Positions 22,971-32,165 of a DNA stretch of 64,000 nucleotides are shown piece by piece. Position numbers and translations under genes: made by a program. The stretch lies in NCBI GenBank assembly GCA_964017155.1, contig OZ024854.1:55111441-55175440 (forward strand). Reading direction: 5' to 3'. The notes below the pieces were generated by a model. The model saw nothing but the letters and a program-made list of their open reading frames with translations, did not search any database and was not told where the DNA came from. The stretch comes from Oasisia sp. SBJ-2009 (taxonomy: Eukaryota > Annelida > Polychaeta > Sabellida > Siboglinidae). How positions within the stretch are numbered: position 1 is the first letter of the stretch; every line of letters begins with the position of its first letter.

Positions 22971-23106
22971 ATTAATGCATGTATATATGTATGTATGTTT
23001 GCATATATGCATACATATATCTATATAGGTGTTTTATGAACTTTACCATTTGATAAATTCAAACATGTATTTTCGCGCTACGTTGGCTATGTTTATGCAT
23101 ATATAC

Positions 23107-23217
23107 CTTGGCAAAATTCGCCAGTATAATAAGGTGTACAATTACAAGACGTAACTCCTTCAGAAACGTCCACGCACGTTCCACGGTGTTTGCATGGTCT
23201 CTCGGTTTCACAAGAAA
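23107..23217 (-). CDS. EGF-like exon (phase 1-1)
   Basis: The minus-strand acceptor TTGTGTCACAG precedes 111 bp and the donor is GTATAT. The product reads SCETERPCKHRGTCVDVSEG, then VTSCNCTPYYTGEFCQ: six cysteines with the C-x-C and Y-x-G-x-x-C ending of a canonical EGF module. The length of 37 codons is exactly one module, and phase 1 at both ends allows in-frame joining to 19731-19886. The gene continues beyond 23217 (N-terminal side), but no further exon was recognised in this window. Confidence 0.8.
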
Positions 23218-24250
23218 CTGTGACACAAGAGAAAGAAGATATCAGCAACCAGAAAGTTTAAACAGCTCCGTGTTTAGCGTAACATACATTGCGTTGAACA
23301 GTGTATGGTGTTATTAAATGTAAACAAATATTGTAATGTCGTGGACTGATAGCAATTAATTTATCTGATGCAAATAATACTGTCTTAAATCGTTACAATT
23401 GTGTCGTAGGATTTAATACAGACGGAATACCTTAACAATGCATTTACCATTCATACATATACGTATGCTTGAAGTTATATGCATGCGTATGTTTCGTGAC
23501 ATTCTCATTTATGATGCATGTCATTTTGATGTTGTGAAAATCCGAAATATAATGCATTCTTTAATATTTGCAAACATTTACACGTTTCCTGATCTTTGTC
23601 TGTGCGTGTGAATGTTGAAAAAAACGAGAGCATAATTCAATATACGTACACGCATGGCAATCAGGAGGTATATGGTCACCCTTGCCTACAAAAATCAGTA
23701 ATGCTCTTATAATTACACATGAACGAGCAAAGTTAGGCATGCTTGCAACCATACAGGTACACACACTCTTCTTCAAGATTGCAACTGTGTCTTCAGCACA
23801 AACACATATACAGTCCACAGGATAATTGCAACTTATTAACACCGACAGAAAATGCTACGAGCAGAAACGCAGTCTCCACAACAACAACAGTGTCGATATG
23901 AATAAAGTCTTTGACACAATGAGCCCCGACAATGTCTTGAAAATCATGACAAAGTTGTGTTGTCCTGAAAAATGTATCAACATAAAATGTTAGATTATCC
24001 TAAGCATGGAAGTATCACCAATGCGAAACAATGCAACCTAAGGATCAACCACACATCATACTGCCATGCAGTACGTGGAACCAGAAATTAAGTTGCAGGG
24101 ACAATAAGTGGTGGATAAGTTCACTAACAACTTAATTGTTGTTCACGTTTTGGACGTTATTCATTGACCGGTTGCATTTGAATGAATACATGCGACAATG
24201 TGGAATAAAGAAAATCATCCTTACAATAAAACTGAGTATATGTGAGTATG
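23218..24250. other. presumed intron, nothing recognised
   Basis: No additional EGF-type cysteine pattern with splice borders could be found on the minus strand. A 93-residue Cys-containing frame (23842-23561) lacks EGF spacing. Confidence 0.35.
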
Positions 24251-24260
24251 CAATTACATA

Positions 24261-24358
24261 CACGCGCACACACACAGGCACACGCACGCGCTCGCGCACG
24301 CGCACGCGCACGCGCACACGCACATACATATATTTAAATAACACACACACATATATTT

Positions 24359-24450
<92 letters not shown>

Positions 24451-24494
24451 TTATATATATATATACATTTTGTAAGGATATAGGTGCTATATAA

Positions 24495-24587
<93 letters not shown>
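24261..24587. repeat. compound (CA)/(CG-CA)/(TA) microsatellite
   Basis: CACACGCACGCGCTCGCG-type repeats, then CA, then two TA tracts (24391-24445 and 24497-24587) separated by about 50 bp. Confidence 0.97.
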
Positions 24588-24589
<2 letters not shown>

Positions 24590-24592
<3 letters not shown>

Positions 24593-25050
24593 GGTAGTGG
24601 TAGCGCCTAGCAGGCAGCAAGCCTAATTGTGCTCTGCTGGAGTTTTCTGTGGAGTTACGCTGAACTTAAAAGTTATATGTAAATGTAATCATCCATCCGT
24701 GACGTAGACGAAGTTGGCGGTCAACTTCACGTGCCCACTGAGAACTCCAATCAGTTACGCAATCTAGCGGCAACTTGTCGACAATCTTATTCCTACGGGC
24801 TCTTTGGCCTGGCTCCTGGGCTGTCACACACCGACTGCCTGACGTAACGTATTCCGTAGTAAGACGTTTGGGACTGTCTGCATGCCGTGCAACCTCGCGT
24901 GGCAAACGGGGAGGCAAAGGCAAGCGGCGCGCGGTCCAACAACGGATAACTAATCGTTTGGAGTCTGCTACACGAGCTGCAAATGTAGGCAGAACAAATA
25001 ATACAACCCAACCGGGTAAACCCCGACTGCATTAAACAGTTGACATGTGG
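24590..25050. other. moderately GC-rich unique sequence
   Basis: Open frames exist on both strands, for example 24923-24666 minus with RRNKIVDKLPLDCVTDWSSQ, but I do not recognise a family. No splice borders stand out. Confidence 0.3.
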
Positions 25051-25059
25051 CGTTCCACT

Positions 25060-25310
25060 GACAGTATCCCAGCGGGCACACGACGTCGGTTCGACGTCGA
25101 ATATTGGTTGTATTTATGTCGCGACGTCGGGCAACGTACATACAACGTCTTTACAATGCCGAATTGTCGACGTCGTAAGGACGTCGAAAGTTGATGTCGT
25201 TACAACGTTGATGTGACGTTGACAACTAATTATGAAGTCCTTTCAACGTCGGATCATCGACGTTGTATCGACGTCGAAACGCGATGTCTTCACGACGTTG
25301 ATGACGACTT
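25060..25310. repeat. ACGTCG / AACGTT-rich block
   Basis: About 250 bp densely packed with ACGTCG, TCGACGTCG and AACGTTGA words in both orientations, starting just after CCCAGCGGGCACACGACGTC. Similar blocks occur as transposon-terminal repeats in many animal genomes; that link is recalled, not shown here. Confidence 0.6.
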
Positions 25311-25489
25311 TCTTAAATAATTTCCAACTTTCTTCTGCATTAGTGTCTGCCTTCAGCTAGTATTCCTCTTCCACTATGTCTCTGTATTCTGTCACTTTGT
25401 ATCCCTTTAGAGTCCAGATCTTAGTCCTTTTTTCTCTGGTCCTTCGCCTATGTTTTGTTTCTTTTGTCCTCAGGACTGCACATGTTTTC

Positions 25490-26175
25490 TGAATGCTCAG
25501 ATACCGTCGACAGCGAAAACGACACCGTAGGCAGCGAAACGACACCGTGGGCAGCCACAACGACACCGTCGGGAGCGACAACGACACCGTCACTAGCAAC
25601 AATGACACCGTTGGCAGCGTTAACGACACCGCGGGCAGCGACAACTACGCGTCGCCAGCAACAATGGCACCGTCGGCTGCGTCAACGATTCCGTCGGCAC
25701 CGACAACGACACCGTCACTAGCGACAACAACGGCACCGTCACTAGCGACAACGACACCGTGGGCAGCTACAACGACACCGCGGGCAGCGACAACGACACC
25801 GTCGGCAGCAACAATGGCATCGTCAGCAGCGACAACAATACTGTCGGCAGCGACAGCGATACCGTCGGTAGCAACAACGATACCGTCGGTAACAACAACG
25901 ATACCGTCGGTAGCAACAACGATATCGTCGGTAGCAACAACGATACCGTTGGCGGCAACAACGATACCGTCGGTAGCAACAACGATACCGTCGGTAGCAA
26001 CAACGATACCGTCGGTAGCAACAACGATACCGTCGGTAGCAACAACGATACCGTGGTCAGCGACAACGATACCGTTGGCAGCGACAACTACACCGTCGGC
26101 ACCGACAACGATACTGTTGGCAGCGACAATAATATTGTCGGCAGTGGCGACGACAGCGTCAGTAGTGGCAACATC
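25490..26175. repeat. 21-bp minisatellite (GATACCGTCGGTAGCAACAAC)
   Basis: The 21-bp unit is GATACCGTCGGTAGCAACAA plus a final C. It is most regular at 25880-26060; the outer copies are diverged (CACCGTCGGCAGCGACAACG type). The length is a multiple of three, so several frames stay open: DTVGSNN heptapeptides in one, Thr/Ile/Pro/Ser/Val/Ala in another, Leu/Pro/Thr/Val on the complement. It sits about 40-100 bp upstream of the LINE endonuclease at 26216. Confidence 0.9.
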
Positions 26176-26215
26176 CTTAGCACCAGTTAGTCCAGCGGGG
26201 CGTCCAATTCAAACA

Positions 26216-27590
26216 TGCATCTTTTCGTCAGCTATGCAGTATCAAAGCGAACTTGTCATGTGTATGTACTTTGTCAGTTGTGCCACATCATACACCAATC
26301 GTCAAAAAACGCTCGACTGGCATGCAGTAAAGCACTCCAAATCACGGAATACGTTTGTGAACATGAATGCGATATCGTAGCAATTACCGAGAGGTGGTTG
26401 AGAAAAACTGCTGAAGGGATACCACCTGGGTTTGTTTTCCAGCATGTGGCAAGATCATCTCTTCGTGGAAGCGGTGTTGCAATTTTGCACCGCAACACAT
26501 TTGCAACGAAGATTCTTCCTTGTCTCCATTGCAATACATTTGAACTGTTTATGCACGCAGTTCTCTGCAGCACATTCTATATCATTCAACGTGTGTGTAG
26601 TCTATCATCCGCCTGCTTCAAGCCGATCATCGGGAACTTCATCAGAATTCTGTACCGAACTTGAATGCTTATTTACTGAAGCATCTGTTTCTGTTACACC
26701 AACCATCATAGCTGACGACTTCAACATTCATTTTGATGATGTAACGAAATCAGAACCGCTTCGTGATCTGCGTGATGCGTTCAATCTATTGCAACATTTT
26801 AATTCACCGACCCATTACACAGGACATACCTTGGACCTGGTGATAAGTGGTGATAGCGATAACTTAGTATCATCAGTTGTCGTTTACCCGGACCTGAGAT
26901 CGGACCATCACTGCATAGCTCTGACATTAAATATATCGAAACCAGAAACTGAAACTTCAGTAACATGGATGCTTCGGCTTTCTGTGATGACATCAAATCT
27001 ATGTGTGCCCTTGTTGACGGTCAACACGTAGATGATTTACTATTGACCTACAATATTTTTCTTTCTGACTGCCTAGACAAGCATGCTCCTTGGCGCAATG
27101 TGCGTATAAAGAGCAATTCGCCGCATCCGTGGTATGGCACTGAGGTCAATGAAGCAAGAAGGAAGAGGCAATCGTGTGAGAATGTGTGGAGAAGAATACA
27201 GCTTGAAACACATCGCCAAATACACAACAAAGCTCGCGACGACTGCACCACAATGATTGTTAGGAAGAAAACCCAACACCATCGAGAACAATTACAGAAC
27301 GCTAATAACAACGACATGTCTAGCATTCTTAAATCATTTGACGTCCAACGTTTGCAACTTCCAGAATTTTGATCAACGATAGATGGTTGTGATACATTCT
27401 CGCGTTTCTTCCAAGAAAATATCGACACATTACTGGTTAATTTGCATCGCACTACTGCCGTTGATCCCCCGAACCTGGCGAAACCCTTTGTTTACTGCAT
27501 CCATCGAAGTGTTCGAGCCAACTACAACCGCCGAAATTTCTAATATTCTTGGCATTACAGGTAAAACATGCATATTTGATCCACTTCCTA
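26216..27590 (+). pseudogene. L2-clade LINE ORF2, endonuclease and start of RT
   Basis: 26290-26500 reads ALQITEYVCEHECDIVAITE, the first catalytic block of the APE endonuclease. 26600-26960 in the next frame reads VVYHPPASSRSSG, then ADDFNIHFDD, TLDLVISGD and DLRSDHHCIALTL (D and H of the terminal SDH present). 26965-27372 reads LDKHAPWRNVRIKSNSPHPW and RRIQLETHRQI, the linker. 27520-27590 reads TTAEISNILGITGKTC plus DPLPK, the start of RT. Two frameshifts and one stop break it. The text halts at the left end of the 27592-38231 element; the C-terminus resumes at 38240. Confidence 0.85.
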
Positions 27591-27629
27591 AGTAGTATAG
27601 TAGGGTGAAATCGTGATATAGTTGGCGCG

Positions 27630-27800
27630 GCGGGTGGCGGGAGGAGGAGGTCAAAGATCACGTGTCAAGGTCAATATCAAAGGTCAAGTGGCGCCCCTGG
27701 CGGATAGGTCATGAACCAGTGGCGCCTCAAAATAAGATAAGGGGTCATGTAGCGCGCCCTGGCGGATAGGTGACGAACTACAAACTACGTGAAAGAACAA
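27630..27800. promoter_or_regulatory. left subterminal direct repeats with CTCF-like and AGGTCA words
   Basis: AAAGGTCAAGTGGCGCCCCT plus GGCGGATAGGTCATGAAC at about 27678 is repeated in degraded form at about 27735 (GTAGCGCGCCCTGGCGGATA, then GGTGACGAAC). The core GCGCCCCTGGCGG resembles the vertebrate CTCF consensus; AGGTCA is a nuclear-receptor half-site. No binding is shown. Confidence 0.5.
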
Positions 27801-27949
27801 GTGGAGCCATCTGACGGGTACGTATTCAGCTAATATCCCATAAATACGTGTGTCTTATTTTTAAAAATAGACAAAAGGCGATCCTGACGAGATCGGCGCG
27901 AAGCAATATGTATGGTACTACCACCACGTCCGCGCTATTTTCGGCAGAC

Positions 27950-28068
27950 TTGATTGTCATTGGTTCATTTTCGACCCACTCACATGACCCATGTGTCCAG
28001 CTGTTAACGTATATAAGACGGCCGGTTTTCGAGGTTGTCACCATTCACTTGAAATCTTACCAGTGACC
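27950..28068 (+). promoter_or_regulatory. TATA promoter of left gene copy
   Basis: TATATAAG at 28010-28017, an inverted CCAAT word (ATTGGTTC at about 27959) 50 bp upstream, and an initiator-like CCATTCA near 28041, about 30 bp downstream of the TATA box. The ATG follows at 28069. The same arrangement is conserved, complemented, in the right arm (37662-37670). Confidence 0.65.
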
Positions 28069-30792
28069 ATGCTGAGAAACGGATGGACGGACGCCGAAGC
28101 AGCCAGGGGCCCCGTCTCCCCACAGCGTAGGATGACGACGGCGGGGTTAGCCCCATACCTCCATATGGGGAGGCGTTCCCCCGCTGGGGCCGCCACCGAC
28201 ACCATCAGCTTCCCCGGCTGCGACAGCAGGCGTGACAGCCTCGGATGGGGTTCGTGTGGTAAGTCTTTGTCAGTGGCATATTTCTATTTCTATTTCTCGT
28301 GTTAACAATTTTAGAAAACGCGAATACGTATATTATTGTAAATTATATGATTAAAACTCTCGTTCGTTCGTTCGTTCGTTCTTGTAGTCGGACGTCCGTC
28401 CTATCCCACCTCCACCACCACCACCATTGCCGACAGGGTTCGATTGCCCGCATTGTGCGACAAGTTTTACAAGACGGGACAATTTAGCGAGGCACATCCG
28501 CCGCGGTCTTTGAACCGTCCACAAGAGTGCCGCGGCGGACGACGCCTTGGACGCCATCGTGGTGAGTTAAACGTTATAGTAATATACTCTGCTATGTTTC
28601 CACTTCCGTAAAAAATATCGCTTCCTACCACATGCAAAACATAACTTACGTAAAAATGGCGGCGCTTCCTATCCCATCTGTATCCTAACTTCCGTAAAAT
28701 GGCGGCGCTTCCTGTCCCATCTGTATCCTAACTTGCGTAAAATGGCGGCGCATCCTCACCCGTCCGTGTCATAACTTCCGTTAAAATGGCGGCGCTTCCT
28801 GTCTCATCCGTGTCATAACTTCAGTAAAAATGGCGGCGCTTCCTCACCCACCCGAGTCATAACTTCCGTGCAAATAGCGGCGCTTCCTGTCCCATCTGTA
28901 TTCTAACTTCCGTAAAATGGCGGCGCTTCCTCACCCTCCCGTGTCATACCTTCCGTTAAAATGGCGGCGCTTCCTGTTCCATCCGTGTCATAACTTCCGT
29001 AAAAATGGCGGCGCTTCCTGTCCCATCCGTGTCATAACTTCCGTAAAAATGGCGGCGCTTCCTCACCCACCCGTGTCATAAGTTCTGTGCAAATAGCGGC
29101 GTTTCCTGTCCCATCCGTATGCTAACTTCGGGAAAAATGGTGGCGCTTCCTGACCCATCCGTATCATAACTTCCGTTAAAATGGCAGGGGCTTCCATAAC
29201 GTCCGTAACAAAAACTTCCGGCAACATGGTGCCGTGTACGTACGTACCACAACCCCATCACAACTCCCATAAAAATTGCGGCGCTTCTTACCGCGTCCTT
29301 TTCATAACTACCTAAATGTTTTCTTTACTATTCTAAATATTATTCAAATATTGTTGTAGCAATTCATATAATCATCCTCTACTGCGAAGAGTCAGCCCGA
29401 TCTGCCAGCCCAGGTGCCAGCCCAGGCACCAGCCAAGGCGCCAGTCCAGGCGCCAGCCCAGGCGCCAGCCCCAGCCCCCCCGGGAGCAGCAGCCGGTGAC
29501 CGGTGGCGCCCCGGTGAGTCGTGTTTTAATATGATGGGGAATTATTATTATTATTGTTATTGTTATTATGCCAAGCAGACGTCACGTATCAACGTCGTTC
29601 ACATGTCGTGAAAGGTGATAAATTCATTGTCATATTGTAAAAGAAACGAATTTAATTTACGTCCTTGTTAACAACATATTCCCATTTGTTTTAATTGCGT
29701 TATTGTCGATATCGTACTTATGAAACAGATTCACGTGAAAACGCGTCTTATCACATTCGTTTCTACCTTTAGATTTCGTTTTGTTGCCAGCACTGCGGAA
29801 CACGATTTACGAGACTACATGATTGGTGCCACCACACCAACGATGGGCGGTGTGAAAGAAAGCTGCGCCAGCAACAACAGCGCGAAGCGCTTGTCGCCGA
29901 AATAATGGTACGTTCATCGTAATAATTTTCAAACATAGTTACCTACATAAGTTAATTGATGAACTTGTTTTTATTTCAGGAATGTTATGCATCTTTTATA
30001 AAATGTTGGTTATGGAAATATTAAAAAGACAACTTGTGGTTTTTTTCAGCGCAACGAAAGGGCACGCTTAGCTGGGCCAGAGCAGCAGCAACAACAGCCG
30101 CAGCACCAACAGCAGCAACAGCAGCAGCTGCAGCAGCAAGCATCATCAGCGGCGTCGTCAGCACTGTCGTCAGCACCTTCGAAGCCTCCTCCTCCACCAT
30201 CGCCACCATCACCGTCGCCAACGATATTCCAAGAAGAAGACCCTTTGTTTCCATTAGATGATTTTTATTTTGTAGATGACATTTTAGTTAATTTGTATAG
30301 GAGTCAGTGGTCGTCCATTCGATCCTATCACCATAGCGGGTGTATCCAGAACACCTACAGTATTCGTTTGACTGACTTAAATACAGCCACTCTTCACCCA
30401 ACCTTGTGGAATTTAAAAAAAATCAATCCTCCGCTTTCAAAATTAATTTTAGTTTTGGTTTTATATTACGGAATAACATTTCAGGTGAACTTCGTTATTT
30501 TCATTCTTCGAAAAATGTTTCGGGTAGATTTCTGGATATAGCCCATTTAATCACTGACGCATCTGATTTTCAATCATTTTTAGATTCTTTTGTTCAACAG
30601 AACATTTTAAGTTGGGCTATACTTCAGAGCCCCAATTCTGAATGGGTTTGCGATTTAGTTACTAATGTTACTTTTTATGTTAATTTAATTTTAGAAGATC
30701 TTCCCGAATATTTGCACGAATATTTAATAAGGTTGTCACCTCAAAACTCTAAACGTTGCGTTATGACTGTGACCGAAGCCACCATTTTATAA
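28069..30792 (+). pseudogene. left copy of a five-exon zinc-finger gene of the element
   Basis: Inferred exons are 28069-28258, 28388-28561, 29360-29513, 29773-29907 and 30050-30792, each with GT/AG borders (GTAAGT, GTGAGT, GTGAGT, GTACGT). Exon 2 encodes a Pro run and a finger starting FDCPHCATSFTRRDNLARH (C-x2-C-x12-H; second His not clear). Exon 3 is Gln-Ala-Pro rich. Exon 4 encodes FCCQHCGTRFTRLHDWCHH, then a Cys after five residues (C2HC-like). Exon 5 starts with a Gln-rich tract, then Pro/Ser, then a conserved region with TYSIRLTDLNTATLHPTLWN and GELRYFHSS. Introns 2-4 are phase 0; exon 1 in its ATG frame ends in phase 1, an unexplained mismatch. Lesions: TGA in exon 2, TAA in exon 3, frameshift at an A run near 30413. 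The exon 5 text recalls proteins that precede protein-primed type DNA polymerases in large invertebrate elements; this is weak inference. Confidence 0.65.
28600..29260. repeat. 43-46 bp minisatellite in intron 2, left arm
   Basis: About 13 copies of a unit combining ACTTCCGTAAAAATGGCGGC with GCTTCCTGTCCCATCCGTGT plus CATA. Every copy carries ACTTCCG (ETS-type GGAA core on the complement) and AAAATGGCGGC (close to the YY1 consensus AAGATGGCGGC). Copies differ by a few substitutions. The inverted counterpart is at 36640-37110. Confidence 0.9.
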
Positions 30793-30960
30793 GAAATTAT
30801 TTATGGAAGTAGTCAAAGCCATCTTTTTTCTACGCTAAGCCCTAATTAGTGGCTGTTTTGTCCGCTAGATGGGGCTAGCGTATAACGTGGTGTCAGGGTT
30901 ATCCGCTAGATGGCAACATTTTAAAAAGTTATTCTACGACGTATGATAAACCACCGACTT
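30793..30960. other. 3-prime non-coding segment shared with the second long-TIR element
   Basis: GGAAGTAGTCAAAGCCATC, then CCCTAATTAGTGGCTGTTTT plus GTCCGCTAGATGGGGCTAGC, then ATCCGCTAGATGGCA (30805-30915) matches the complement of 50360-50470 almost word for word. It proves kinship of the two elements independently of their ends. Confidence 0.8.
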
Positions 30961-31439
30961 TATCGTTTTATGATTGAAAGCACCGGTGTTTTCCGGTAGA
31001 AAGTTACGAAATTCCCAAGTTGGTTCACTAAAACACGACAGTGACAAACCTGTTACAGTGAAAACGCTAGAATATTCCAAAGTTACTCCATGTTATCTCA
31101 ATGAGGTGCAACAATATTAGATGATCAGGCGGACGCCGGCTTTCGCCGTTGTCCCTCCGTCCGGCTAATTGACTGAGGGTCTCCGCCCCTATTTACGATG
31201 GGTTAATCACCATAGGAACATCGCCGCGAGCGCGCTGCCTTAAAGTTCCGATTGGATTAATACTGGCGGGTGGCTACGTCATCTACCACAGGCTGCGACG
31301 CACGGGGCGCCCTGGTTTTGGTGTGTGGTTGTCACATGCTGTGTTGCAGGTCATCTGTTTTCCTTACAGCGTCAATTGGCAGCTTTTCCCGTTTTGCTTA
31401 ACTTCGATTATGTTTTGTATTACTAGCTGTGTTGGCGTG

Positions 31440-31665
31440 GTGTGTGTTTACCTGTTTGCATGCACGACACACACACATGTATGTGTGTGTTTGTGTGTGT
31501 ATTTGTAAGTAGGTACGTATGTGTTTCCATGTGTGTATGTGTGTGGTTCTGTTTATGTATGTGTATACGCATACGTCTGTATGTGTGTATATACATGTAT
31601 TACGTATGTATACATGTGTGTGTATGTATACATATATGTGTGTCCGTGTGTACACGTGTGGGCAC
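31440..31665. repeat. imperfect GT/GTAT-rich tract
   Basis: Interrupted GTGTGT, ATGTAT and ACGTAT words over about 220 bp; low complexity. Confidence 0.8.
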
Positions 31666-32019
31666 GCCCGTATGCATTTGTTATTACCTGATTAGTTCGG
31701 TGTACACGCACCCATTGTTTTTGTACGTTTTTTCGTGTTATCCCATTTTGCACGTCATCAAGAGGCGGTCAGTTACACAGCTTAGGTTACCGCCTGCGGC
31801 ATGTCAGGGCTATTTATCTTCCTTGCGCGTTCTCTCTGCGGTTAGTGGGCGCCAAATTTGGGCCCTCTCTGTTTTTGCTTTTCAGTTCCTTGTTCACTTC
31901 ACTGAGGATTCTCGTGGCGCCAATAATTTTGGCCGTTACAAGCCCGGGTGGTTTCGTTTTTTCTTCAGTTTTACGCATTTTACCGTCATTGTTTCACTGC
32001 TGTCCTCCTGACGCCGAGA

Positions 32020-32165
32020 CCTATGTAGTTTTGCCTGCATTTTACACCGTTGTACTCTGGCGCCGGGATAATCGGCCGTCACACGCCAGTTATCTATGCA
32101 GTTTTGCCGGCATATTACACCGTTGTAATCTGGCGCCGGTTAATCGGCCGTTACATGCCAGTCGT
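32020..32165. repeat. 73-bp tandem duplication
   Basis: The unit AGTTTTGCCTGCATTTTACA, then CCGTTGTACTCTGGCGCCGG, then ATAATCGGCCGTCACACGCC is followed by a second copy about 73 bp later (AGTTTTGCCGGCATATTACA and so on). A fragment (TGGCGCCAATAATTTTGGCC) also precedes it at about 31914. Confidence 0.8.

Noticed and set aside
23561..23842. Cys-containing minus-strand frame as a third EGF exon
   Set aside because: Cysteine spacing does not fit EGF and there is no phase-1 exon border.
24666..25035. Overlapping frames on both strands (85-86 codons) as a host exon
   Set aside because: No recognised domain, no codon bias difference that I can judge, and no convincing splice borders.
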